Origin: Daedaleopsis sinensis
Taxonomy: Eukaryota > Basidiomycota > Agaricomycetes > Polyporales > Polyporaceae
Length of the DNA: 64,000 nt
Direction: 5' to 3'
NCBI GenBank assembly: GCA_033807695.1
Contig: CM066309.1
Location: 1,054,001-1,118,000 of the forward strand
In this document: positions 26,705-39,434 of the stretch, in pieces
How the letters are laid out: each line of letters opens with the position of its first letter
How positions within the stretch are numbered: position 1 is the first letter of the stretch
Notes under the pieces: generated by a model
The model's input: only the letters and a program-made list of their open reading frames with translations
What the model was told of the DNA's origin: nothing
Database searches by the model: none
Program-made: the position numbers and the translations under genes

Positions 26705-28650
26705 TTACACTGCGCTTGCGAGCAGCTCGTCACGGATGACTCCCTCCTCGGGCTGTATCTCCGAGTGCGGCTCGGGCTGGATCATCAAGTCGTCCAACAC
26801 AATCGCGTGGTCTGCCACTCCCGAGTGGAGTTCATGGCCCGGACTGTCCGGGTCTTCCGAGTCGTCCCACTCGTCGTTTGTGGGAGCGACGTTGTGGTGA
26901 ATGGTCGACCCAAGTGACCCAATGGCTCGGTCGACGAAATTGAGCGAGCTTTGCGAGCTCATCCGAGACATTTGCAACGCCGGGTCGTCTGAGCCGACTT
27001 TGATGTTGTGTTCATTTGCTTCGTGCAAGTCAAGGATGAAGTGAGATACGAGGATGGCTGTGATACTGAGTCGCAAAAGTGAGCACAATCAAAAAATATT
27101 AATGGAGTGTGATGACCTACGGGTCGGTGAATCTAGGGAGTTCACTCGTTCCAACGCTGCTGCCTTCCGAAAATATCTGTTCATAGTTTCAGACACATGG
27201 TCATAATCGCAGAACCTCCGAGTCACTCACTGAGTTTATTGTGAAGATGAGGTGCAATAGGTTCAGAATAAATAGCGTGCTATAGAGGTAAACATTAAGG
27301 GTTGCCATCAGACCAACTTTCTCAAGGTACTACTGATGTGAAACAGACACAAAATAAAGTATACCTTGGTATATAGTGTTCATCAGTACTATGCAGCTTC
27401 ATACTATGAACTGAACATGAATAGCGCACATACCATTCTCCAGCATTATGTTTGAAAAGCTGGCAGTGCAGCCGCCTTGCCTCACTTGAAAGGGAAACCT
27501 GACTTGATTCGTCACTTCTGATCCACCTAGTCTACGCCATGTGATGATCACAAGGAGAAAGTCTGCGATGATCAATGGTAATCTTGCAGAAACAACAACT
27601 AGTACACAATGGTGTGTCAGATCTCCGTATATGATGATGATTTGTATGAGTGATCGAAAAGGGTACTTGCATCTGGGATGTGAGAATGATGGCACTGAGC
27701 TTGGGTTACAGGAATCATACAGTGTTATGAGCACTAACATGATGATATCTTGATGAGTGGCGAAATCATTGACTGCACACCCAAAAATTGGATCGAGTGT
27801 TAGTACCTCAGAGAGTGCGCAATTGACCTATGACAATATGAGATGATGTGGTATAAATGTCTGAATCGCGACTAGTCGTGTCTCGACCGAAACTGCCACA
27901 CGTACCCAGTTTATACATGATGGTGCTAATGAAAGCAAAGTGACAAGCCCTGAGATCGGCCAAGTCCTGCATAGCGCATATGCTCTTGCTCCCGAAAACA
28001 CTGCCAGAAAGAAAACCGAAACTTGAATCAGCGAATGTCAACTGGACAAATTGCTAACGACAGATTCCGAACCTGCAAAAGGGATGTCCAAGCAGTATCT
28101 AGAGACAATGTTCATCCATTGAGCGACCTGGCATCTAAATTTGACGTTGAGTCGGGCAAACTTTGTCGATTGGGCAATAGAGTAGGAGGCTTACCCCTAT
28201 GACATGATATATTAGTCTACCGAAGATACCGTGATTACAGTGATGAAAAGAGTGTATACCTTGTTCGAGCTCAATATATCTAGCAAAATGTATGTAAGCC
28301 CTTGCAGCAAATAGGCATATCTAATGGATAGAAATAGGGCCGATGCTATTGACGGCCTGCGCGCCCAGAAGTTTATAGCTTCGCGGTCGAACGTGGCTGC
28401 GAAGTCGTATACGAAAAACGCTGGATTCGGGGAAGGTCAGAGAGATTGCAGGACATATGAGACACACATCATGAGACACTTACTGATAGCTGCGATTTGA
28501 ATGCAGTTGGCTGTTTGGCTGCAGGTGAGGCTTGAGGTGAGCCCACGCCAACTTGAAGAGGTGTGTCCATAGTTTAGAGCGGACTTAAAAGGCAGCATAG
28601 ATAGCAACGATCTCGGCATTCAATTCATCGTCTGAGGACATGCTTGCCAT
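26705..28650 (-). CDS. DUF6533 multi-pass membrane protein, copy B
   Basis: Paralogue of the gene at 7155-8934, in opposite orientation. It starts MASMSSDDELNAEIVAIYAA at 28650. Middle exons carry SGSVFGSKSICAMQDLADLRA (about 27960), SARLPLIIADFLLVIITWRRLGG (about 27530-27600) and FSNIMLENGM (about 27430). The tail exon (26705-27088) has ILDLHEANEHNIKVGSDD, FVDRAIGSLG and an acidic end DELLASAV. Several introns of 50-100 bases; inner limits are approximate. The family is expanded in Agaricomycetes, membrane-embedded and of unknown function. Confidence 0.75.
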
Positions 28651-29997
28651 GGTGAGCCGTGAAATGTGTACGGGTACCTTCCTGAGCCAGGAAACAGCTC
28701 ATCTTATATCTGCGTTGTCTGTGGTTCACCATACGTCAGTCACTATGTGTCGGGATGTTACCTGTTGCAAGGCCGCGAGAGGTAGTAAAGTTGATACTGC
28801 GGTCTGAACCACACCTCGCGATGAATCCTTCGAAGTTGAGATCGTGCCTGGGTTGCAGCCCAATCATGGGTTGAAGAAACAGATGTCGTATACGGAGAGT
28901 TGCCAAAATGTCCCACTGGCAGTTCGCTGAGTTCAGTGACTGTTCCACCCTACTTCAAGTTATCGGGACGTGAGATGCTATATGCAAGAGTACCCGGGCC
29001 ACTGTGGACTAGAAGTTTCGTGAGTTTAATCATCAATCATAAAACCATACAGTCTAAGAATAAGTGACGCACTGAGTTATTCAGATGAAAGATGTTATGA
29101 TGTGATTTGTGGCCGCCTTTGAACTTCGACGGTAGATGGAAAGAACTTGAAGCACTGCGTGGCACCTATCCGCGCGCGCGTGTATACACGCGCATAGTAA
29201 ACCTCACCCCAAACCGGACCATCGTGCCTGATGCCTTCAATTATCGCAGGGAGTTGCCGCTGCTCTTCGCCATTGGTCAAAGAAGCCTTGATCAAGGCGA
29301 CACGGTGCTTGTCCGCGGGGGGGGCGCCGAAGCGGTCGTTCGGAGCGATGGGAAGAGGATCTTGATACTTCTATGAGGTTAGTCGACACATACATACATA
29401 CTACCTCAAGTCCTATTTCCACACTCACGTTAGCGAACAGGAAAGACTGTTATGCCACCGAGCATTGTGGTCCGAACGGAACCGAGGTCTCGTCGATACC
29501 GCCCGCGCTGTGTCCAGGCGGTGTAGATTGCGACGATAAGATGAAGCACCAGTCGAAGACGGTTCCTGGATGAGGCTGGTCTCTGGTGCACGTCGACTCA
29601 GGATGCGTGGTAGATAGTCCAGGTTTCCGCACCGAACTCCGGAACAGGTCAGGAGAGGGACGCACCTAGCGATCAGCGATGCACATCGTCCTTTTAGAGA
29701 GCAGTGTCTGTCAACAGACTTATAGTATCGCATGCTCGAGTGGGGTCTGGGAAGTGTAGGACTGATTGGTTAGTGCCTCCTGGTAGCGGTAGCAATAGAT
29801 GTTCAAACCTTAGCTTGTGAATCATGCGCCGTACCTTCAAGCCCGAATTTAGTATCTACAGCCGTATGATGTGACATGCCACATTGCTGATAGAAGCCTG
29901 GCAATATCGTTGGGAGGACGCGAATAGATCGTTGTGAAGGGTTCTCAAAGTAGAGCCACACCACTGATCAAGCTCTGAGGCCTAGCAGGGCCCATCG
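28651..29997. other. Intergenic, about 1.35 kb, no gene recognised
   Basis: The minus strand shows two coherent but isolated stretches (LIVAIYTAWTQRGRYRRDL near 29500-29560; ALIKASLTNGEEQRQLPAII near 29240-29300) that may be exon remnants of a lost gene. No domain was recognised and splice sites do not link them convincingly. Confidence 0.3.
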
Positions 29998-31297
29998 CTA
30001 CGTGTGCGTATGTGCTTGTACCAGCGCGACCAACGCATGCTCCCACACAAAGCGCGCCGCCTCCGCGACCATCGCCGGCGAGAAATCATGGCCCACACCC
30101 GCTTCGACCACAACCTCCTTGACGCCCTGTCTCCCGACGTTCAGGCCCTCCACGAACGCCTTCGATGCGGACCACGGCGCGATCTTGTCGTCCCTCCCGG
30201 ACAGCACGAGGACCTTCTTCCCGAGGAACGGGTTCGAGTCGTCGCCGGCCGTGTATGGCGCGGCGGCGGGATCTGCGCGCGCGATGAGGCTCCGGAGGGC
30301 GTCGGGGATGTACGGCGGTCCCGCGGGCAGCTTGTGCGCCTTGGCGCGCTTGGAGATGAGCGTGAGGTAGTCGGGGCAGCCTGGGGAATCGGGATACTCG
30401 ACCGTCAGCGGGAAGGCGCTCTATCTGTCCCTAGGGAGCGTCCACGCACCGATGACTGGGATGCCAAGCCTGACCCTCGGGTCTGCGAGACAAGTGAGTA
30501 CTGCGCGCATGTCTGCTCTGCAGATCGCGCGACGCACCGTTCCGCAACACGATCCACGTTGCGTGTCCGCCGAGACTTCGTCCGGCGCATAGCCATTGCG
30601 AGATCGTGCGTTCGCCGTTCGGGAAGAGGTAGGAGGGCAGGAAGTCGATCAGAAACGAAACGTCGTGCGCGGTCCCGGCTGTTGGACACGAGCGGTGAGC
30701 ATCTAGCATCTCGGGGATACAGCAGCCTCATCATGGAGAGGTCCGTACGCACTCTGGATCGCGTACATGTCGATTCTGAGGCATCTCGAGGTCAGTTCCG
30801 AAGCACACCAACCCTCGAAACGCATGGCGCGGCACTCACGCGTGCCGTTCGTTGTTCTTCTCCAGGTCGTCAAACCACCCCATGTTCGCGTGCTTGTCCA
30901 CCAGGCGTTTGCCATGGTTGCGTTGGTCCTGCCACAATGACATCCCAACGGTTTCCGAAGGAGACCGTCAGATCTATGCAGTTGCAGACGCATGCGGTGG
31001 GTGGTCTATCCTCACGAATGTGACGATGTACAGGTCCAGCGGCTCATCACGGTCCTCCCCCTGACCACGCTTCTCCCGTCGCGCACGCACATCGTTGAGG
31101 ATTGTGTCCGCATAGCCCTCCATCTTCAGCGCGGAGCCGTTGCGTCCGTGCAGGAGGAACATGATCGCCACCGGGGTGGTGGGCCTCGTTGCGCCCAGGT
31201 GGGAATAGATCGTCAGCGTGATCCCTGCAACGACGAGTGTCTGCTTATTAGAGCTCGAGAGCGCCGCGTCCGAGGATGATGATGGCTGTGAAGGCAT
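29998..31297 (-). CDS. Alpha/beta hydrolase, esterase-like
   Basis: A serine hydrolase of the alpha/beta fold, probably an esterase; substrate unknown. It starts MPSQPSSSSD at 31297. Exons run through FLLHGRNGSALKMEGYAD (oxyanion strand, HGR), DQRNHGKRLVDKHANMGWFDD, an LIDFLPSYLFP segment, CAGRSLGGHATW (nucleophile elbow G-R-S-L-G), DPRVRLGIPVIG, and at the C-terminus LVLSGRDDKIAPWS (likely catalytic Asp) and AGVGHDFSPAM (catalytic His). At least five short introns were placed by keeping these blocks in frame. No signal peptide, so intracellular. It lies alone between gene-poor stretches. Confidence 0.82.
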
Positions 31298-33026
31298 GTG
31301 GAATGATAATCAGAAGCGATAGTGAACTGTTTGTTGAGTTGCGGCAGCGGCGGAGTCGGGACCTCAGAAGCTCCTATTATCTCAAGTGAGCTGGGGAGTT
31401 GCAGAGTTGCAAGATCTGAAGTAGTTGTTGGAACCTGGGTCAGAGACGGAGACTTGAAGATAAGTACAGAGCAAAGTCGCGGGACAGAGTCATGATAGCC
31501 AGTGTGAAATTTCGGGTCGGGACGGGGTGGTTACTCATTGGCGCCCGCTCAACATCGTCGTGCACTCGGACGGTTCATTGAAATGTACATATCTTGACCT
31601 CTGGCAATCCGAATCGTATTCTTGTAGTGTGGAGTCCGGGTTGAAAGTGCAGATTGGGCAGCGTCTTCTATCAAAAGATAATTGAGCGGGAGGACGACCC
31701 AACACAAAATATACCGCAGAATCACAAGGTATAGATCAGACTAGACGTGTGTACTGAGTGCAAGCACTGTACATACAGCAGACAGCGCGAAGCAGGATAT
31801 TTGTTCAAATGGAGACTGACAATCAGGTATCGAGGGCCGAGTCCAGATAAGCTAGAACCGTCGTGGGTCGTGACTACAGACTGGGGAGTAACTCGTCAGA
31901 GAAAGAGATAAAAAGCTCAAGGAAACAGGAACAATCATACGGACGCGGGCCCAGGACATACACGAATGTACGTATTCACACACAGACATGGAATGAGTCC
32001 AGAACCAATTGCAAACGAAACCATTCCGCGCGACCAGGCACCCAAGGTCGTATACTGTATACATATACCTCCCCGGGACCCATCGCCAAGCCCAACGGCG
32101 GAGGGAGATCGGGCCAAGCAAGCAGTACTATGACATTTATCATGCCTGCATGCAAGTACTCGTCGGCTAGCCTGTTCACCGGACAGGGCCACCAAAGTCC
32201 ACGAGGTCGACAACGTCGGAGGGACAAGAGTGGACGTCGGAAGCTAAGTAGACCCAGGAGCCTGAGGCCTGCACGTTGAACGCGAACCTGACGTGGACCG
32301 AAGACAGCGGGACAGGCTGGGGCAACAGGTCGACGTCTCGGATCCGGAAGGCGAGACACTCGGCGGCGCGCTCAGGCCCAACGCAACGCACTCGACTTCG
32401 TGCTTCGCAAGTTCGCATCGCTGTCGTCGGTTGTCGGTTGTCGTCGCGGAGATGGACGTGTCGCCGTCGACTGCCGGCATCCGTCATGGTTGCGGTGCAC
32501 GAAACCAAGGCCAAGGCGGCGTGCACGGTGAAGATAGTCCATGAGTTGTGCGACGACGACCGACGGGGTGCGAGCGACGATGCGAAGAAAACGAGCGTGA
32601 GTGTGAGCGAGTGTGGGTGTCTGTCCGAGTCCAGTCCGTGTGCTATGCTACTGCCGACGCGGGGCGGTTGTCCATGTGCGTGTGCGCGTGTGCGTAAACG
32701 TGTGCCGACGTCGTGAAAGAAACGTGAAAGGGTAAGAGGAATTCAGGGAAGAGAGAAGGAACGGGACAGGCGAGACAAAAGGACACAACAAAGGGCGAGG
32801 TGCGGCGGGCAAGGCAAGGCAAGGCAAGGCTCGCGCGGATCGGCAACGAATGCGATAGCGGCGAGCAGGACGGGAAAGACAGAGTATGGTAGGGTAGTAG
32901 TAGTAGGTGGGAAAACCAAGGTCCATGCGTCCACTCCATGCGCGAGAGATTGTATGTAGATTCCTCCTCTTCATCAGCTTCAGCTTCTGCAACTCCTCCA
33001 AGATATCGACAACACCAACATCCTCC
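31298..33026. other. Intergenic, about 1.7 kb, with simple-sequence tracts
   Basis: No gene recognised. GT-rich simple sequence is scattered at about 32590-32700, and a pentamer aaggc repeats about five times at 32811-32830. The left part should hold the hydrolase promoter; the right end is the 3' flank of the copper radical oxidase. Confidence 0.5.
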
Positions 33027-35482
33027 TCAATACGGCCCTCGCGCCGCGTTCGTGCTCATCCTCGGCGCGTTCTGGTGGTACGGGTCGAACTCCCCGCTGC
33101 GGTTCCGTGGGTCGTCAAAGTACGGCGTGCTCGGAGAGTTGAGGTTCCGCATGCTTGGATTCGGCCCCCAATTGGCGCTCTCATTGCCCTGTGATAGCGG
33201 TATAAAAGCACTAGAGTCAGAACTTCTGAATCCGCTGCCGACGGCACGAGCCCCCGGCGCGGCGACCGCACCGCCAGACGCCGAGCTCATAGGGTACGAG
33301 AGCGCCGACGCCTGGCGCGCGGCCTCGCGCCGGCGCCGCGCCATGCAGATACCAAAGACCGCACCGAGAATGCCAACAGCCGCGATGGCCGCGATGATGC
33401 CGCCGACGATGGCCGCCGTGTTCTTCGATCCACTGTTCTTGCCGTTTGTGCCGGTGCTGTTGTTGCCGCTCCCGCTTGCGCCGTCCACACGGACGTTGGC
33501 GGGGAGAGTCGACGCGGCGAGCGTCGGCTGCTTCTCGATGTTGCCGGAGCCAATGGTGACCCAGGAGCCGTTGCTCGGGATCCCATTGATGACGACGAAC
33601 AGCATCGCAGGGCCGGGCTGGAAGAGGTTGGCGTTCGGCGGGGGCTGAGCGACGTGGAGCGTGATCGAACCGTCCTGGTTCACGGTGTACGAGTTGTTGA
33701 GCTGCATAGCACGCTGACCCATGTTCATCGCATGCGTAGTCCAGCCACCACGGATGAGGGTGACGATGGTCTTGTCAGCAGCGTCGTTCGCAGCGCCACC
33801 GTACGCCGAGGAGGGGACGGTCAGATCGAACGCGGCACCACCGTACGTGAGCGTCTTCGGAGCACCAGTGAACGTCGGACGGGTGGTAGCCGAGAAGTAC
33901 GACGGGTAGAACACCTCCGCCTGGTAGGTCGTGGGGAAGGGGACGGTCAGGTTGACGTCGACGTTGGGGTTCGAACCGGCGATGAGGACAGACGCGTCAG
34001 GGAGCAGGATGGCGGACGAGTGGTAGAGACGGGCGATGTTCGAAGTTTCGAAACCATCAAATGACCAACGCTGACCCTTCGTGGCACGGGGGTTGTAGAT
34101 GGCGGGACGACCAGCTGGCTCGGCCGCAAGCGACATACCCAAGGGCATCTGAAGCGTGTTGAGCGTGCGGTCGGCGTACCCAGCAGTACCGTTCTGACCA
34201 CCGTTGACGACGAGGAGAGTGAGGTCGGGGAGAGCAATGAACTGGCCCATGGTACGGCCCTCGGGCATGTCATCGTCCTCAACGTAGTCGACAGCAGATC
34301 CGTTCGTGGGCTCAGGGGTGATGCTGTGGCACTTCTTCGACGCAGGGATGGTCCAGGTGTCGGCGAACGGCCAGGAGTAGTTACCCCATTGGTAGTCAGT
34401 CATATCGGAACCACCGCAGAAAAGGACGGTCGGGTTGTAGCCATTGTCGGGGGTCAGCGGGAGCATCGCCACAGCGCCGGATGCGGGGTAGACGCGGACG
34501 ATCTGGCCAGGCATATCAGGAAGATCCTCCTCAACGTTAGTAAGGGGGTCCCAGAGAACTATACAAATACAATTCTGAGTACGACAGATGACAGGGTGGT
34601 CAAACGGGGCTTACTGGTAGAGTAGTTGGCCTGAACGAGCATCTTGCCGGACGGCATGAGGAAGGTGTGCGCGTACGAGTTGAGACCAGAAGTTTTGACC
34701 ATGAAGTTCATAACTGGCGCCTCCTGGCCATTGCTGGGGAAAAACTCGTACGTGGGTTGCGCGGCACCGCCCTCGTAGGCAGGGTCGACGTTGGGATAGT
34801 TGCGGTTGATGTAGCCACCGTTGGAGAAACCGCCGATGAGAACTATCGTGCCGTCTCCCATGGGCTCCGCAGCCGAGTACCAGCGCTGCTTCTGCATGCG
34901 AAGGACAGAGGGGTCGTCGAACCATTGGCACTTGGGTGACGAAAAGTCGTCTGCATCTGTGCAAGGGGAGAGGATACGGATGGCCGTCGTACCGTCGTAG
35001 TCACCGAAAGTGGTGTCGAACGTGGCGGTGTAGGGGTTACCGGGGGGAGTGGTGTCACCAATGTTGCCACCGGGGCCGACGGCGCCGTTACCACCAAAGG
35101 TAGCGAAGGAGCCGTTGGGGAGATGCATGCCAGACGCGCAGAAGACGTTGGTAACGACGCCCATGGGGGTAGACTGGCGGGTGGCAATGTCGTAGACAGC
35201 ACCCATTGCAGGGTAGTTGCCGAACTTGACCGCGTTGGCCTCGGACTTGTCAAGGATGTACACCTTGTCCGTGTTTCCCAAAAACATCTATTGTCATAGA
35301 GGGGCGGGAAGCGGGGTGAGACGCGGACGCGGTGCAGAGGAAAAAAAGAGTGAACGGACCATCATGGCGCTGACTGAAGTATGGCCACCATCCTCAAAGG
35401 ATCCGGCCTTGTGCTGCTGGGCGAGTGCTATTGAGGCTGCTCCGAGAGAGAGCGCCAGCAAAGAGAGCTGGCGGTTGGTCAT
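33027..35482 (-). CDS. Copper radical oxidase (glyoxal-oxidase-like), membrane-anchored
   Basis: A predicted 775-residue secretory protein; exons 35360-35482, 34615-35287 and 33027-34558 sum to 2328 bases. Copper radical oxidases oxidise small aldehydes or alcohols and release H2O2, which feeds peroxidases in wood decay. It has a signal peptide (LSLLALSLGAASIALA), then the glyoxal oxidase N-terminal domain. Likely active-site parts: Cys in NVFCASGMHLPNG, Tyr in QRWYSAAEPMGDG (Cys-Tyr cofactor and ligands), Tyr-His in LYHSSAILLPD, and the C-terminal ligand His in GGWTTHAMNMGQR. After the beta-sandwich domain comes a Ser/Gly/Asn linker, one hydrophobic helix (IVGGIIAAIAAVGILGAVFGI), a basic stop-transfer, and a cytoplasmic tail of about 100 residues. 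So the catalytic part is outside the cell and anchored. Confidence 0.93.
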
Positions 35483-38400
35483 CGTGAACGTCGTAGGGGG
35501 ATTAGTTGATGGGCACTAGACGACGAGGGAGCAGTAGGATATGGGTCTAAGAGCGACTAAATGCGTCCTAGAGAAGTAAAGGAGCGTGCAGGACGGGTCG
35601 GGGGAGGAGGTGGAGGTGGGAGGAGGTGGGAGGGAGGACGGGGGACGATGGAAACGTTGTCGTTGCGGACAGACGCCAACTGCCTTATACCCCCGTCCCC
35701 CTCGCCTGTCTCGGCTGATGTAAGCGCCTCCGCCCCCGCGTATGGAAAATCAGCCGCCCGCCGGGTTCTCGAGCTCGGCCGCGACCAGAGCTCGGCCGTC
35801 GCGGAACACTTATCCAGCTCTCGCGGCCCACTCGTCCCACTTTCGCCTCTACCCGATGTTCTGAACCTCCTGGTCGTCGCGATTCTACAGCTTGGTTGTG
35901 CTCAAGCCGCGCTCGGCATGACAGTAATACACGGCGCCTGCGCAAGGTAAAATTAGGCCGTGTCTGAGTTTCTCCAAAGCCGGCCTCTTGCCGGCCTCTC
36001 TCGCTCCTTTCGACTGCGCTTATGTCTGCATCGCCTCGAGAACCTACCATCATGTCGGTAGCTATACAACCTCTTCATTGTCCTTGCTGTTTTGCTTGTG
36101 CATGCTTCTTCCAGCATCCCCAGGACTGCACGCAAGGACTTGTAGCTACATGCGAGCCGCAGGATCGCAAATCCCGAGCCCAGACGACACACACGGAGCA
36201 CGATGACCGCATCGCGCTTGCCTGGGGACAAACTCTCCACACTAGTGTCTCATGGTGAACAGTCGACGACTGAGTCGATGAATGACAACTCAACTATGGT
36301 GAAATAGGGGGGTATAGGGTTGACACGCTTTGCAAGACCTTGAAGCTTCAGCGCTTCAGCGCTGAGCTTGAGCTTGGACGTCGGACCCCGATACTTATAA
36401 TTATGCAGTCTCACTCCGACGCGGGACGAACGAAAGACTTCCGAGGCCGCAGCACTGATCCGTCCAACGCGTACGGCTCCTGTACAACCGGCACGTTCCA
36501 CACCTCCAAGCTTTCCAAGGTGGACGCGTGACATGATGATTCGTAGTGCGCACTGCGGGTTGATGTTTTGATGCCGTCCCTCAAAGCCCCATAGCCTCAG
36601 CAGCAGCAGCAAATGGATCGCAACCTCCTTGTGACCAGCGCAGCGCTCCACACGTATAATGTTCAAGTTCAATATGGCTTGCGAGAGCGCTGCGATGCGT
36701 CACCAGCAGCAAGTCTATCGCCAATTGGTATGTCATGCTGTGAGGGGGTTCAAACGCAAACAAGGCTCGGCACGGAAGATTTGATCATGACAGGAGTTTA
36801 CTACTTAACGCTCTTCCAGCGCTGCACGCAGAACAACATCAAAATAGCGACCAGAACTCCAAGTATGTTTCTGACATCACCCCGGGTGCTCTCCAAACTG
36901 CTCTCCAGCTATTCATAGGTCCGCAACGCCTGCGCTGATTCAGCGCAACGTCGTCGAAGCGTCCCGGCGGCGAGCAGCGGCGAACAGACCCGCCCGTGAA
37001 CATCCCGGAGGAGCTCGGTGTCCGAACGCAAGCAGCGTACATAAATGCCCTTAGGCCGACGTGCACCCGAGCGACTCGCTTCTCACACACACATGCGGCC
37101 TCACCCCGCCCTGCGCCCGGAAAACGGACCCAGGAGAGCAAGTCCGTGGCCGGCACCGGGCAAGGCGGTGTGAGAAGTCGCGAAGCGTGATCGTCACGGC
37201 CTCCCTGCCTCGTTCGTCGCCGGCGCGCCCTCGGCTCGGGGGCCGCCAGCCGCCTTGCAAAGTTGCAGCACCCTCTTCCAGCTCGGCGTCGCTCGGCTAG
37301 TACGTCGGCACTCTCTGGCTGGGGCTCGGCCGTCCCCAAAAAGACGCACGCACATATCAACGACGGCGACTTCGAAATTGTCGTGTCCAGGAATAGTACG
37401 TCCGTCCGGGGCGGCAGCCGCTTGGATGCTTGAGTCGTGTCCGAGCGACTGATGTGACACCCCCTGCAGGCAACGGCGTCGGCTGCGGGGAAGCGGAAGC
37501 GGAAGTAGACGGAGTTAATCGAGCAGGCCGAAGTGCGCACGTCCTGGCCGGTATAACCACCCTCGCGGCCCACGCGGGCAGACGTCGCCGCGCCCTGCCA
37601 CTCCAGTCTCCCGACCCGCGTGCGTGCGAGGCCGAGTCTCCGATGGTCCCCGAGCGACGCGGTGATCGAACACGCGCGAGCATGCCTCCTGTGAGCAGCC
37701 TGCGCAAGCGGCTCGGGATATCAGTTGGGTTGATCATCGTGCTCCGCTGCTTCGCAACCCCCGGACGGCCACATTGTAGGGATAGCTATGCGATGGTCGT
37801 GGATGGCCTGTCTTCGGCGAGTGAGTGCGGGTGACACACGGCACACAACGCATGGCACGTGGTGGATGGCCACTCGTGCATCTATGAGATGCACATCAGT
37901 AAGAAAAGCCAGGTTGGCAACATATGCTTGCCTTGCTGGACGTAAAGTTTGATGAACATAGGATTCCGCAAATGATTAGCCTTCTAGACGATGTTGATTC
38001 CAGGAATCCGCCGAAGTAGGGGCTTGCTTATTCGGAATTCGAAGATGTCAGTGTTAATGTCAGGACGACCGCGATACAATTGGACACCGTGGCGTCGTCC
38101 TTGGCACGCAGAACTTCTGCAGAAGATGCGCGTACGAGGGCGGACACACGGATACAGACAGAATGGACTGAACGAGGCCCGCCGGGATGGGCCTGCAGGC
38201 TGCTTCTCATCATATTGGAACCTATCGTGATAGACACATTATCAACGTCCAGCGGTGTTGACGAGGATGATTCCATGCTTACCGTAGACACTGGTAAGTG
38301 ATGCGAGGTCCTTGTGACGTGTTGAATTGGGCGAGATCCATGAGGGTTAGCTCGAATTACAAATGACAACTTCGGACACGGGTGGACCAGGGTGGCGAGA

Positions 38401-39434
38401 TTTCCTCCAAGCGAACTCCGGAGGTTCAGCTCGTGCGCTCTCATGTGGCGGTTGATTGAGTTAAGCCTCGGACGACAGATTGAGAGTATTCGAATCTTAG
38501 AGTGTTTCTCTGCGTGAGCGGTGTAGGGTTCATGACGCTTTAAAGACGCACGCACGCACACCTGTGGGTATTCGAAGATCGAGCGGTCAACACACATAGA
38601 GCCCAACGTTCTGAGAAATTGTTGACCTACCCTCGCCCGAAGTTATGTACCTAGATCTAGAAGCCCTGCCGCTCACAGAGCTTGTTGCTCGCTCAGGATT
38701 TCATGGGTCCATTCGGACAACAGCTCTTCTTCGCTAAGTCTCTGAGCTGAATGCTACCTCAGAAGGTGGTAAGCACTGACCAGGGAGAGTAGTTGGGACT
38801 TGGGATCTAGGTCCTGTTCCAGAATCTAGGTGCAGTGCGGACCGTGTCGGCTATGTATGTTGGGCGCTTGCCAAGGCCCAAGGCCGTCATTTCTCCTCAT
38901 TTCTCCCAGCCTTGGCCCTTCATCGACTTCATCCCTCTGACTGTCCTCACTCGAGTTGTCTCTGTCCTCACCATGCAGCAGATCAACGAATCCTGCCACT
39001 CACCTCATAGCAATTGACAATGCAGGCATATCGTTTACAAATTACGGCTTGCCAGCGACTGCTCCGGACCTTGCCAAGCGTTTAACTGGGTATGTTCAAT
39101 TATCAGATTCTGGCATGTGTCTATTTTGAGCGAAGTTCGTGATTCGACCGCAGGTCTGCAGTGCATCGAGCGGAAGAGGCATGTGAGGGCATGTGTCGCA
39201 ATGCGTCGCAGGTGAGCCTACGAGGCCGAGGCGGACGTGTTGAAACCAGCGTATCAGGAGAGGATGGCTGGAAAGGAGAAGAGAGACGACGAACTCTGTT
39301 TTGTGCCTGGAGGAGACCTCAGCATACGCTGACGTCAGTCTGGACTCTCTCATCGACGCGCCCAGTACCGCCCTTTAGTATAAGTATCTCCAGGTAACTC
39401 CTTCCGGAATCCGAGACGTTCTCCTTCCCTCATC
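35483..39434. other. Gene-poor stretch of about 3.9 kb
   Basis: No recognised gene. Left end is the oxidase promoter, with G-rich tracts (35600-35645). Around 36990-37830 the sequence is very GC-rich with long uninformative open frames. At 38030-38300 the plus strand gives a plausible exon (YSEFEDVSVNVRTTAIQLDT ending before a GTAAGT donor at 38294) and at 39026-39088 a short GISFTNYGLPATAPDL exon-like piece; neither joins to a recognisable gene. Confidence 0.35.

Noticed and set aside
33955..33985. ggttcgaa-like sequence suggesting a tRNA B box
   Set aside because: It lies inside a coding exon and no A box or cloverleaf can be drawn. Other ggttcga hits in the window are also in coding DNA.
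33654..34064. Plus-strand frame of 136 codons
   Set aside because: Antisense of the copper radical oxidase exon.
36996..37834. Open frames of 90-240 codons in a GC-rich stretch
   Set aside because: Arg/Pro/Ala-rich in all phases, no ATG context, splice or domain support; a composition effect.
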